DNA of 64,000 nt from Takakia lepidozioides (GCA_030704615.1 CM060732.1:68617053-68681052); one strand, 5' to 3'. Positions 11,656 to 22,525 are shown, counted from the first letter of the stretch. Translations and numbers: made by a program. Notes: a model not told the origin generated them from the sequence alone.

Positions 11656-14600
11656 ATGGGGTCGGGCAAGCCAAAGCGAAAGCGGAACGGCCCAAAAGAT
11701 GATGATCTTGGTGAGCCTGATGGGGGCGACGTGTCACCGAAGCGGCCGTTTGAGGAAGCGACGCAGGTTTCTGAAAGCGAGGCTGCTCAAGAGCGGGAGG
11801 AATCCGAGGAGTCGGAGCCCAAGGAATCCGTGAGAGCTCCGACCGACCAACAGATGCCTCCCATGCCGGCAGCCTTTTGGGAAGGGTTGTTGGCGCAGTT
11901 TGGCGGGACGTTGAAAGACGTGTTGAAGGCAGCTAATGCCACTTCCACTAAGGCAAAGTTTAAGGTGAAGCCTAAGGAACCCGGCACCTTCGAGGGCGTC
12001 CGAAATCGGAAGGCACTCAACACCTGGCTCCTGGAGCTAGAGCAGTACTTCCGGGCGGCCAAGTTGAGTGACGAGGATCGGGTGGAAGTGGCTCCCACCT
12101 ATTTGAGGGGCTATGCTCAACAATGGTGGCAGAAACGCCTTCACGACCAAGGCCCAAGCCCGGAAACCTTGAACTGGAGTGGGTTCAAGGAATTGATGAA
12201 GAGACAGTTTGTGCCCCTCAACGCGTCCTGGCTCGCCCAGGACAAGATGAGGAATTTGAAGCAAACAGATGACATTCGGGGATATGTCCAGGCTTTCAAT
12301 GTGCTGTTGCTCGAAGTTGCGGACATGGCAGAACCAGAAATGGTCTTCAACTTTGTGGCGGGACTAGCCCCATGGGCCAGGCGGAAGTTGGAGGAGAAGC
12401 CACCCAAGACTTTGAATGAGGCTATTGAGAGGGCTGAATGTTTCTCAGATGTCCCTAGGGGTGAAAGACAAGGCCGTACGGAGCTAAACCACAAGAAGAT
12501 TCGGCGGGAAGGTGACTCCTTCCGACCGGAAAAGAAGTGGGATAGGCCACGCGGCGAAAATGGCACGTGGAAATCGAAGGGAGGGCCTTCACATGTCAAG
12601 GCGGCACCCGATGCTTCGAAAGGAAAAGCGGGTGGAGCGGCTTATGGCGGACAGAAGGCGACCTTTGATGGAGTGTGTTTCAATTGCGGGGAGCCCGGGC
12701 ACATGGCCAAGAAGTGCACAAAGCCCCGGCAATTGAACATGACTCGAGCGACCACAGAGCTGTCGGAAGATACCATCAGTCGCTTGGTGGAAGCGGTGGT
12801 CGCCAGGACTTGCAAGGTAGGCAAATTTTCTTGTGAGTTGTATCAGGAAACTGGCGCCTTACGAAAAGGGAGTCAGTTATTGTTCGTGGATGGGATAATA
12901 TCCGGAACTAATGTGTCGTTGTTGGTGGACACAGGAGCGTCGCACTCCTTCATGACACCGGCAACGACACAAAAGCTGGGACTCCCGACAAGTGACGTGG
13001 GGGCCTCTATTGAGGTGCGTTCTGCCAAAGGAGAACCACATTTGGCGACAAGGTTGGCGTTTGATGTTCCTCTTCAACTGGGGAGTTGGGAGGGACGTGA
13101 GAACTTCACCATCTGCGAGATCGATGGAGTGGATCTCATTTTGGGGATGACCTTTTTGAGCAAATCCGGAGCGGTCATAGATGGCCGCAAGAGAGTAGTC
13201 ACGCTGCCATGTGGGAATGGTGGCGAGGTTTTACGAGTGTCGGAAACGCCCAAATCCGTGGGAGGGCGAATAAACCTTCTGTCAGCAAGGGAGTGGGCCG
13301 TGGAGGAGGCACACGAGCCCCAGTTTTTGCTTTACATTAGAGAAGTGAAGGGAGAAGGCGATGGGGAGCCGAGCCCAGATTGGATCAAGGGGATCTTGGA
13401 GAAATACCAGGATGTGATGTCGGAGGATTTACCAAGCGGCTTGCCACCGCGAAGAGGAGTTGACCACAAGATTGAGGTGATACCGGGATCGGAACCGCCT
13501 GCCAAGGCACCCTACCGGTTGAGCCACAGAGAGTTGGTCGAGCTGAAGACTCAGCTCAAGGATCTAATGTCAAAGGGGTACATCCGGCCGAGTAAGTCAC
13601 CTTACGGAGCCCCGGTGCTATTCGCAGACAAGAAGGATGGGACGCTGCGGATGTGTGTCGATTACAGGGCTTTGAATAAGGTGACTATTAAAAACCGGTA
13701 CCCTTTGCCAAGGATCGACGACCTTTTCGACCGGTTGGCAGGAGCAAAGTATTTCAGCCGGATCGACTTGCGCTCCGGCTATCATCAAATTCGGGTGGCG
13801 GAAGGAGATGAGGAGAAGACCGCGTGCATGACAAGGTATGGTTCATATGAGTTCTTGGTGATGCCTTTTGGGCTCACTAATGCACCGGCGACCTTTAGCA
13901 CGCTGATGAACAGCCTTTTTCAGGAGTGGTTGGATGATTTTGTGATCGTGTACATCGACGACATCTTAGTGTACTCGAAAACAAAGGAGGAACACCTGGA
14001 GCACCTCAAAAGGGTGTTCCAAAAGTTGCGAGAAGGGAAGCTGTATGCCAAAGCTTCAAAGTGCAAATTCGGGGTCACGAAAGTGGAGTTCTTGGGGCAT
14101 GTGATTACACAGGATGGGATCAAAATGGATGACAGAAAGGTGAGGGCGATCTTGGACTGGGAGCCTCCGACTTCGGTCCCGGGAGTGCGTTCCTTCCTAG
14201 GACTCGCCTCCTATTACCGGAAGTATGTGAGAAATTTTGCCAAGATCGCGGGGCCGCTGTCAGACCTTCTGTGTAAATCTAAAGTCTGGGCATGGAACAC
14301 CTTTTGTGGCCAAGTTTTTGCTGAATTGAAGCAGCGGATGGCGGAAGCTCCAGTCTTGAAAATCCCGGAGTTCGATCGTCCATTTGAGATTCATACAGAT
14401 GCGTTGGACTTCGCGATTGGGGGTGTACTTATGCAAGATGAACGTCCAGTGGCTTACGAAAGTAAGAAGCTGAATGAAGTGGAGCGACGGTGGCCGACGC
14501 ACGAAAAAGAGATGAAGGCGGTGGTGCACTGTCTTGAGCTTTGGTGCCACTATGTTGGTTCCAAACCCAGTGAAGGTGTTCACGGACAATGTCACGGTGA

Positions 14601-16273
14601 AGTATTTTGCCACGCAGCCCAAGTTGTCCCCAAAACAACTTAGGTGGCAAGATACTTTGGCGGTGTTCGACGTGGATATCCAGTACAAACCGGGACGAGA
14701 CAACGTGGTGGCCGATGCTTTAAGTAGAAAGCAGCAGCTCTTGTTGGTGTACAAGGGCGAGACGGCGCTCCAAAGGAAGATCCGGAAGGCTTGCCGGAAG
14801 GATGAGCTAGCGAAGTCCGTGATGCAGGACTTGAGGATGGGGGTTAAATCGCAGTTCCACTTGCAAAATGGACTGCTCCGGTATAAGCAAAAGCGCCTCT
14901 ACGTGCCAAAGGGAGGGATCAGAGACATCCTCTTGAGAGAATGCCATGATAGCCCACTTGCGGGCCACGGCGGAGCCAAGCGCACTGCGGCACTCTTGAA
15001 GAAAGAGTATTTCTGGCCCAAACTGAGGGAGGAGGCAGAGGAGTATGTCAAGACATGCACCACATGCCAACAAAACCGAAGCGAGTACAAAAAGCAAGCG
15101 GGGCTGTTACAACCCTTGCCGATTCCAGAGGGGACTTGGGAAAGCGTCTCGATGGATTTCATGACTGCTATGCCGCTGTCAAAAGGATTCGATGCAATCA
15201 AGGTGGTGGTGGATAGGTTTAGTAAAGTGGGCCATTTCATCCCCACCAAAGAGACGGCAACGGCGCAGGAGACAAGGCGACTTTACTTCGCCCACGTCTT
15301 AAAGCATCATGGAGTCCCGAAGGATATTGTCTCGGACCGCGATCCAAAGTTTACGAGTAAATTCTGGAGAGCACTTTGGAAGAAGATGGGGACGAGGCTG
15401 AAGATGAGCACCGCCTTCCGACCTACGACTGACGGCCAAATAGAAAGAGTGAATTCCGTAGTGAAGCAGATCTTGCGGAATTACGTGTCGGCAGACCAAA
15501 CAGACTGGGTGGAACACTTAGACGCGACAGAGTTCTGTTATAATAACACAGAACACTCCGCAACGGGAGTTTCCCCTTTCGTATTGGTCTATGGAAAAGC
15601 ACCTCTGGTGCCGACAAGTTGGGCCGCCCAGGACGTTGAGGAACCGGCAGTAGCGGCGGTACTGGAAGAACGCGAGCGTTTGTTGAAGCTCGCAAAGTAC
15701 AACATTGCCAAAACTGGGAAACGGTATGAAAGGCAGGCGAATCGAAAGCGGAGGGAAGTGAAGTTTGAGGCAGGCACGGAGGTCTGGTTGAACCTCAAGA
15801 ATTTCCGACTACCTCCGGAAGTGAGTCCGAAGTCCGTACCTCCGTATGCGGGTCCCTTTCGCATTCGGAAGGTTATGAATGAGGATGTGTATGAATTGGA
15901 GCTGCCGGCAAACAGCAAGGTGCACCCAGTATTCCATGTCTCCCTTTTGAAGCCTTACTTCAAAGATGAAGCACGTCCGAATCGGCATCAAGTGTTGCGT
16001 CCGCCACCTATGCTGTTGGATCATGAAAATGAACCTGAGTACGAGGTGGAGGCAATACTTAAGTCGAGGAGGTTCAAGAACCGAGAAACGGAGTATCTCG
16101 TCAAATGGAAGGGCTATCATCATGTGGAGGCATCTTGGGTGCATGCCTCAGAAATGGGAAACGCATCCGAGGCGGTTGCAGCTTTCGAAGGGCGACCTCA
16201 AAGCGGAAGAAGCGTTGATGGGGACATCAACCTTGGAGCGTGGGGGAGGAAATGCATGCTTAGCCCGGCTTAG
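11656..16273 (+). pseudogene. Gypsy 1 gag-pol with chromodomain, one-base frameshift
   Basis: The ATG at 11656 opens a Lys/Arg-rich Gag. Domains in order: Gag capsid region (about residues 95-270, with AQQWWQKRL), zinc knuckle [14 protein letters not shown] (about 341-354), and aspartic protease [12 protein letters not shown] (about 420). Reverse transcriptase carries [10 protein letters not shown] and the catalytic YIDD near residue 765, followed by RNase H ([13 protein letters not shown]). At 14563-14565 an extra A shifts the frame, and the first frame ends at 14643. The next frame carries an integrase HHCC region, the DDE residues (SMDFMTAM, SDRDPKF, QIERVN) and a C-terminal chromodomain (EYEVEAILKSR and EYLVKWKGY). 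The copy at 61741-64000 has no extra base at this place. A second one-base deletion near 16200 alters the C-terminus. Confidence 0.94.
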
Positions 16274-16748
16274 GTAGCTTAGGGATCCGATTACAAAAAC
16301 TTGTATTGTACAAAAAATTTGTTATAAAGGAAATGGGCTCCAAATGTTGTGCGTCCTATTTTGTTTGGAATGGTGATGCATGTTATGGTTGGCTAGTGTG
16401 TAGAATGCATGCTAGCTTATAAAAGTGGGAGAGGTAAATTGGGTTAATCGTGTGTTTGCGTAGTGCCGAAATCGGGTGACCCCCATCCAAGGGGCAAGGG
16501 AACTTGCGCCTTTCTTAAAAAGAGTGCACTGGGAGGAGCTGGAGGGGCTCCACCCTTGGCCGGGACTTGGAGGAAGTCGGCCGAACTAGCTAGTGGAGAG
16601 TAGAGTCAGGTGTGGGGTTTGGTTCTTTGTCATGGGACGCCATGGTACGGAAACAAACTCCTTGATGTGGGACGCCACAACTTGGATGTTCGTTTCTACA
16701 AAATGGACAAGTCGATGAGGACATCAACTCCCTGTTGGTAGGGGTGTG

Positions 16749-17474
16749 TGTCGCGGCCCTTTGCCTTGAGGGCAGGGGGTCGGGACACATGAGGGGCTGC
16801 CCCTGTGGTGGGGGCAATGGCAGCGATAGGTATGGGGGGCTGAAGCACCCTTGAGTGCCCAAGGCACTCAGGGAAGCGGAGGCGCTCAATAGGTGGAGCC
16901 CCGCACACCGGGTTGCGGTGGGGGTGGCTCCACAAGGGGGGGTGGTAGCTTAGCGGGACTTAGTGGGGGTGGCATAGGACTCACCATGGGAGCGGAGACC
17001 TCGTGGTGGGAGTCGTGGGGAGTCTTGGGACTCATCGCGGTCCATAGGGGCCTTGGTGAGCGGGCCAAGACTCACCGCGACTCATCACCGGGAGTCGAGG
17101 GTTTTCGTGGTGGTTCGCCATAAAATGGCATGGCTGGTTGTGAAACCCCCGCGGACACCTACAGAAGTATATATAGGGAGTAGTAACCCCGAGAACGGTG
17201 CAAGCCCGTTGGTGACCAAAAACTAGTGAGTAAACGAACGAGCCGGAAAGCGACCAAAGAGTGGGGAGCTGTTCCGGACTGCCATCTACCAAAGGGAATT
17301 CTCCTAGTCCCAAATAGGTGGAGGGTTTAGTGGGAAGCGAAGGGGGACCGTTATGTCCCGGTGAGCAGCCGAAGCTCCAAGTTGGCCCGGGCGGCCAGGT
17401 TGGGAGTCAGGCGCGCGCATCAAAGCGAGTAACTATGACTTGAAGGGGAGCTTACCGAAGTGAGGTGCGCGACA
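16749..17474 (+). repeat. Gypsy 1 right (3') LTR
   Basis: This 726-bp LTR pairs with 10875-11600 and has the same end sequences. The 3' untranslated stretch before it (16274-16748) holds no further gene. Confidence 0.94.
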
Positions 17475-17479
17475 AGCTG
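17475..17479. repeat. Target site duplication of Gypsy element 1, right (AGCTG)
   Basis: It matches 10870-10874. The interrupted sequence resumes here. Confidence 0.93.
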
Positions 17480-17660
17480 AGTAGGTAGAGATTGAAACAT
17501 GCCTACTAAGACCAAGCTGACTCTCCCAAGAACGGCGAGCTTGCTTCTCCTCGTCTTGTCTCCTCCTCCTCTTCTCCTTCCTGCATCATTTGCTCAACAC
17601 CTCCATCCCAGGCCCCTGCATATCCTGCTATCATCGCGTTCCATCCCTCGGCTAAGTGGT
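17480..17660 (-). pseudogene. Short PPR remnant after Gypsy 1
   Basis: The stretch around 17590-17640 (CATCATTTGCTC, then CTCCATCCC and TGCATATCCTGC) matches the repeated PPR motif seen at 7580-7640 with deletions. It continues the PPR-derived DNA interrupted by the Gypsy insertion. Confidence 0.55.
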
Positions 17661-18110
17661 GTGGTGCAGGAGACAAAACACCAAGTCCCAGCCCTCCTCT
17701 CTGTTCACGATTACCCTAATGGACAACCTTATTAGCAACTTTTTAACCTTTTTAAACCTAATGGGCAACCTTATTAGCATTATATGTGCCTTCAAAATGA
17801 CACATGTAGTGATGTAGTCATATAAATAGAGTTGTGAAACCATCTTCAATCATGGAGTCATAAGATTCCATGAAACGTTGTCCACGTGTAGTCAAACAAA
17901 ACACTAGTAATATAAACCATCCCTGTCATCATGGTCAACAATGTTTGACCAATGCTCCCTAACTTTCCAGAGTCATGTAGTGATATCCATTACTACAGAG
18001 TCATAAAACTATGACTGCAACGCATTTCAACACTCTGTAGTCGTCTGCCTAGTGCAGTTTTTATGACTCCGCCAAAGCCGTAGTCCTAAAAACGCTCATC
18101 TCTTGTAGTG
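17661..18110 (-). mobile_element. CACTA-type transposon terminus
   Basis: Read on the minus strand, this stretch starts CACTACAAGAGATGAGCG at 18110, the standard end of plant CACTA (En/Spm) elements. Subterminal direct and inverted copies of motifs such as ATGACT and TAGTC follow, as is usual for such ends. Two imperfect copies of a motif with CAACCTTATTAGCA lie at 17723-17790. I could not find the opposite end, so this is a fragment or a one-sided remnant. It lies 139 bases inside the Copia leader. Confidence 0.65.
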
Positions 18111-18237
18111 CAAGACAAACACGTTACAGAAAAGATATTAGTACGGTGGAGCAAGGCTGCACACCAAGACAAACACACAGAAATCTTCCTAGTGATTTCT
18201 AACACTTAGTAAAGTGATTCCCAAGGTCTTCCCCCTA

Positions 18238-18249
18238 GCTTTGATACCA
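18238..18249 (-). promoter_or_regulatory. Primer binding site of Copia element
   Basis: On the minus strand TGGTATCAAAGC directly follows the 5' LTR. It is the Copia form of the initiator tRNA-Met binding site with one change from TGGTATCAGAGC. It fixes the element's orientation. Confidence 0.9.
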
Positions 18250-18514
18250 TGTTGAACTCACGAGTACTATTCCAGAGGATCCATTGGACCTGAATACAAA
18301 GAGAGCAAGAACTAACCTATTTAACTACATGACCATGGCCCAAAGTCAACAACCATGAAGGCAAAGTAATCTAACTATGGGATAGAAACAGAACAGTTTC
18401 GGTGCAAGTTTTGGTGCATGCAGTCGGTGCCATAAAGCTCCGATACTTAAGGGAGGACTGATCTATCTGTATACTCTAGAATTAGCAAAGCCTATCTTTA
18501 ACATAAAGCTAACA
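18250..18514 (-). repeat. Copia 5' LTR (right)
   Basis: This 265-bp LTR is paired with 2456-2720. It lies next to the primer binding site, so it is the 5' LTR of the minus-strand element. Confidence 0.93.
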
Positions 18515-18519
18515 TTATG
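18515..18519. repeat. Target site duplication of Copia element, right (TTATG)
   Basis: It matches 2451-2455 exactly. Confidence 0.93.
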
Positions 18520-20257
18520 TACTGCCATTGTTGAGTACAGGACCCTCTCTAGTGTTGATGTCATGTTGGCCGAATTTTAATTTGTTATGTGCCAGAGCTA
18601 AACCACACATTGCTTGTCCTTCAAGTATTTGAATGGGTTCCAAACTGTATGGTGACATAGCGTGTTGTGAGTCTGACATTTTTAGTGGGAAAGGAGGTGC
18701 AGTCCAAAATCCTTCGCTCCCAAGACATCAAACTGAAAATGCATGTGACGATGATTCCTGGATCAAGGAAGATGAGTACCGAGTGATACTGCAACCAAGA
18801 CCCCCAATGAATGATCTGGAAGAGGGATAATTCTCTCACGCAAGTGCGATGCACCAGCCACCAAGATTATCAACAAAAGTTATTCTTTTGCAACCATGCA
18901 TTCAATTGCAATCTGCACTTATGTGAGACAGAGCTCTGGGCATAGCTGGTGCAAGAACCTGCCTTTCTTCATAAGCTCTTAATGGATTTGCCTCCATTTT
19001 AGCCCGATCACAGCTTTTGAGGCGTTCGATTGATTGAATGAGCACCATGTACAACTTAAACTGTTTTGCAGGATTTATGTGGAATGCAAGAAGCTGAAGT
19101 TTTATGTCTTTAAAGGTTTTGTTGATGGTGGGAGATGGAATTTGCTGTAAATTTTGCCACAATATTCACTATTGCTATTGATTCACAACTGCTTCCAGAT
19201 TTTTGGAACTACAGAAGAGTTTCAGAAATGCTTGGCAGCATACCTGCACTAGGCCTTCACCCTTGGACAATCACTCAAACAATAGTTCTTATTCTTGGCT
19301 TTGGTTTTGTTTCTCTCATGTTTTCTTCCATTTTGTCCCGTAAGCTCTATGAGCTTTCCGCGGACGTTATAAAGCACCATTTCATTTCATTTCACTTAAG
19401 AGTACATTGGTTCCTCAATTGTCAACCAGGATAAACTTATTCAAAGTTTCTTTCCTGGGAAGTGCATGTCGCTGGGCATCATGGTTATCTCAAATTTGAT
19501 TATGAAAGAAAACCCTACAGATGGTTGAATGAAAGTGGGTCAATGACCTTAAAGTTTTTCTATTTCATACTGAACCTACAATGAAGCACCTAAAACTCCA
19601 GGCCTTCAAAGGCTTCCAAATGATGACCCATGTCTTAGTGCCCTCAAGAATGGAGACTTGATTGCACTTGCACTACCTACTAATCCTCCTATTCCACTAA
19701 TGTGTCGGCGAGTACAATCTTTTCCAACTTTTCCTGCACTCTAGCTTTGCCAAGAATTTCCTCTAGTGAAGTATATTACAAAAACCTCCCATGGTTTTTG
19801 TACGGACTGAGGTTGTGGGCGAGTCTCTAGCCAACATCCAATGCGCTGATGGCTGGAGATCAGCAGTATCAATAGTCCCCTGCATCTTGTCAGCAATCTT
19901 AGTAACGGCTCGGAGTTGAGAAGATTCAAGGTGGTAGACTGATCCCAAAACTTGATGAGTTTTTGCAAAAAGATTCATAGAGAGAGGAAGCTAGTTGTAC
20001 CACGCAGTTGTCAACAATGAAGGGCACTATGATGTTGACGATGATGAAGGTATCTATGCTGCAAGTTTCTTGACTGGGTAAGTTGGTTTTAGAATATATG
20101 AGATCACTGTTTGCATTTGGATGTTATTTTACCTTCAATAAGCCTAAGTGGTTACAAACTCTTATGATTTGTTTCTGCTGCCACAACATCAATTTCACCC
20201 ACTTCTCTTTATCAGTGACATACAACATCAAATTCCAGATACAGATTGTTGTTTAGC
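18520..20257. other. Low-coding stretch with one possible small exon
   Basis: No family is recognisable. An ATG at 18633 opens 65 codons on the plus strand, ending EEG at 18830. The acidic composition (DDDSWIKEDEY) looks protein-like, but an in-frame stop immediately precedes the ATG and no partner exon is evident. Other frames near 19135-19434 and 19741-19978 are weak. I would not call a gene here. Confidence 0.4.
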
Positions 20258-20554
20258 TCACCAGTAATACCCACAAGAACAGACCCCATCTTGGAAGTGG
20301 TGAAAATGGTTGGCATCGCGCCCAACAATCTTTGAGAGAAACTTGGTGACTGTGATATGGCAGTCACGACACACCCGAAGATTCTTGACCACATGGAGAG
20401 GTGAACCAGGGGTATTGATGAGCCCAAAGGCAATGGCCACACTATCACTGGGTTTGTGTGCCAATTTCAGCAATGAAGGTCTTTTTTGGCTAGCTGACCC
20501 ATAAGGTATTGGCATGTCTGTATATCCTTTTGATTGGCTTCTCACCAGCTTCAA
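20258..20554 (-). pseudogene. DYW deaminase domain fragment of a PPR editing factor
   Basis: The minus strand encodes [20 protein letters not shown], then [19 protein letters not shown] and [17 protein letters not shown] followed by a stop. This is the C-terminal part of the DYW domain that edits cytidines in plant organelle transcripts. The second zinc ligand pair (CxxCH) is kept. The place where the catalytic HSE motif is expected reads HKPSD, a few residues appear to be lost in KIVGRDAN, and the last tripeptide is YYW rather than DYW. Upstream, no PPR motifs remain in frame. It is most likely a dead fragment. Confidence 0.85.
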
Positions 20555-20768
20555 GCGGGATTCAATACCTTAACTTAGGGTTCATGAAGACAAGAAAATG
20601 TCAGGTTTGGAGCCTCGCACAGGGATTTACCAAGTTCAGCATTGAACTCTATCTTTTGATTGGGTGTATTGAGAAGGTTCTTTCTTCCTCTTCCCTTTGG
20701 CTGCCTGTCTCTTTTGCAAGAAAATAATCAGGGTGTGCCATCTTCATGGCTGGCCAATCTCACTTCTC

Positions 20769-21323
20769 CTATTTTGTTGCACAGTAATGAGATGGTAGCT
20801 CAAAACCAGTTCGATTTCTCGTAGTCACGAAAACCTCGCAAGTAATTCTCCATTTCCTCTCCATTTCCTCACGGGTGTTATCCCATTGAAGTGCCCCAAT
20901 GACCTCATCAGGAGTGAGCCTTGTTTCCTGCTCCCGATCAACATGTACCATCAGAAAGCTACAGATAAAGCATGGCAGATAATGTTAAGAAATCACTAGG
21001 TGCAACACTATTGTCAGCACAAGAACAAGGATATTACCCCATGAAACCCAACCTAAATTGGAGTACTTGAAGCAGCAAATTTCTGAGGACCTCTGCTTTG
21101 CTAGGTACAGCCCAGCAAAGAAAAGGTTGCCCTCGGACTTTGTCAGTTGCCTGGGCGCTAGAGATCCCAAAGACCCATCTGAAAACTGCAACAACGCAGC
21201 GGATAAGTGGTATCTCACAACATGAATGATGCGAAAAGTGGTGCCATCATCGCACACAATCAAAGTCTCTTGAGAGCGGTCCCTATACTTGCCTGTTTTC
21301 ACCTTCACCTGTAATTGGACCAA
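20769..21323 (-). other. Two unassigned open frames, possibly exons of one gene remnant
   Basis: Two minus-strand frames have protein-like composition: 20985-21323 (with SQETLIVCDDGTTFRIIHVV) and 20769-20951 (with TPDEVIGALQWDNTREEMER). I do not recognise either family. The first frame ends in a hydrophobic run that looks like intron read-through. They may be exons of a gene or gene fragment on the minus strand; splice sites are not obvious. Confidence 0.3.
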
Positions 21324-21399
21324 CTTGGACTGTCATGCTTCCCCTCTTCAGGATGTGTATGCTAAATAAAACCATAGTATCAGAGACATACACTTCATC

Positions 21400-21560
21400 C
21401 CGTGTGGTTGGACACTTGACGTGCATCCTTAACTCCCAGATGTTGTATACATGTTCACAAGGGTATTCTCTACATTAATATAAGATGCCAGTGCAGCCTC
21501 GGTTATGTTAGAATGGACAATTTTGCCTTTTTCCAGAGTCTTACACATGCCACTAACAAT
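21400..21560 (-). pseudogene. Small PPR-derived remnant
   Basis: The stretch around 21420-21545 is a close copy of 36750-36885 (shared TTGTATACATGTTCACAAGG and the following 60 bases). The longer copy there lies within PPR-derived DNA. On its own it carries only a broken motif. Confidence 0.6.
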
Positions 21561-21654
21561 ACCGTAGATTCGACATCGATCTTACGGTATCTTTTCAAGA
21601 AATAGTATGTAGTTCACGAAAAAAAAAAAAAATTGGTTTTTGTTTTTGGTTTTT

Positions 21655-21895
21655 TCCAGTATTGGGAGGATACCCTTTTTCTGCCATTATACCCTGAGGG
21701 TAAAACCCAATAAGGGTATATGGATATACCCTACCCTAGAAATTCCAAAATACCCTTACCCTATCCTTGTCAGGGGTAATTAGTTTTGTTATACCCTTAA
21801 TGGATTATACCCTGGGGTTTGAAATTTCGAAGGATACCCTTACCCTGAGGGTAAATCTGTTCAATGGCCGGGTAATAGGGAAGGGTATAATAATT
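21655..21895. repeat. Degenerate TACCCT/AGGGTA repeat, left part
   Basis: Many short copies of TACCCT, TACCCTTA and the palindrome TACCCTGAGGGTA occur in both orientations. The motif resumes at 22565-22712 after about 670 bases of other sequence, so one repeat block seems to be split by an insertion. Confidence 0.75.
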
Positions 21896-21899
21896 TGAT

Positions 21900-22525
21900 T
21901 ACTAGGGGTTTAGGTTTAGGTGTGGTATTTGCTAGTAGAGAGGGCAAACACTAGCATTTTTTTTTTAAATTTTTCCCCCTTCGTTGGTTTCCTCTTCGCA
22001 GCTTGTGCTCCAAGACCAGTCCTTGCCACTCTCTCCTTGGAAAAAGCGTGTGCTACTGGCGGTCCCCCCCAATGCCGCTCTCTCTTTCCTCGGTACCCGC
22101 CATTCTCTTATCTATGGTGCAAAGCGACCTCATTATGATCAAATGTGTTGTTTTGTTATTATATTTTAGGGCCATTAGAGGAGCATAAATGAGGGCTAAA
22201 ATTTTGCTATTTGTAAGCCACATAAAAAATAAACAAAAATATAAATAAAAGGCATATCCCATTAAATTCTATATAACGGGGATGTTACATAGTTGAAATG
22301 CTTGGTCTTGGTTAGGCCCTCTGGCAAACCCCCCCCCCCACCCAGGTTTTGGTTCTTACTTAACTCCTGCTTTCCCCCCCAACTCCCTACTAGTGCTGGG
22401 TGTTCCCCATGTGATACGCCTTTACGGTCCCTTAGGAGATTATTTTTTCCTCCTCTCTGTTCTCATTTTGCCACTCCAATAAAGTTTTTGTAGGGCCTCT
22501 GTCCCTTTTATCAAAAAAAAAACTT
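21900..22525 (+). mobile_element. Probable retroposon insertion with A-tail inside the TACCCT block
   Basis: This segment interrupts the repeat block. It begins near GGTTTAGGTTTAGG and ends with a run of A at about 22514-22523. The last 100 bases resemble another A-tailed retroposon end at about 33060-33175 (shared CTTTACGG/CTTCACGG, TTATTTTTCC and GTAGGGCCTCTGTCCC-like text). No coding domain is visible. A non-LTR origin is inferred from the tail and the similarity. Confidence 0.5.

Larger units (their letters stand above)
10875..17474 (+). mobile_element. Ty3/Gypsy chromodomain element 1, complete and nested
   Basis: A 6600-bp element has 726-bp LTRs at 10875-11600 and 16749-17474, each starting TGTCGCG and ending CGCGACA. 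A primer binding site lies three bases inside the left LTR, and one long gag-pol region ends in a chromodomain. The AGCTG duplication shows insertion into the PPR-derived DNA inside the Copia element. I count about 14 differences between the LTRs by eye. A close relative starts at 60109 on the minus strand. Confidence 0.95.
2456..18514 (-). mobile_element. Composite Ty1/Copia retrotransposon carrying PPR and CACTA DNA and a nested Gypsy element
   Basis: The unit is bounded by 265-bp direct LTRs (2456-2720 and 18250-18514) that start TGTT and end AACA on the plus strand. They differ at only two positions by my reading and are flanked by a TTATG duplication. The element reads on the minus strand: 5' LTR at the right, then a primer binding site, gag remnant, protease, integrase, reverse transcriptase, RNase H, purine tract and 3' LTR at the left. 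The N-terminal part of Gag is absent. Between the leader (to about 18111) and the gag remnant (from about 6530) lie PPR pseudogene fragments, a LINE fragment, a complete Gypsy element and a CACTA terminus. The total span is 16.06 kb; removing the 6.6-kb Gypsy and one target duplication leaves about 9.45 kb. Pol is broken by frameshifts, so the element is not autonomous today. Confidence 0.9.

Noticed and set aside
13920-14754. Long antisense frames opposite Gypsy pol
   Set aside because: They mirror the codon pattern of the real pol frame, recur opposite the third copy, and have no family text. They are shadows.
19135-19434. Small membrane protein on the plus strand
   Set aside because: A hydrophobic stretch alone, with no partner exon or family match, is not enough support.
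21655-21895. Interstitial telomere array
   Set aside because: The units are TACCCT/AGGGTA mixtures in both orientations rather than a head-to-tail TTTAGGG array. Only two or three TTTAGG units occur, at the insertion edge.
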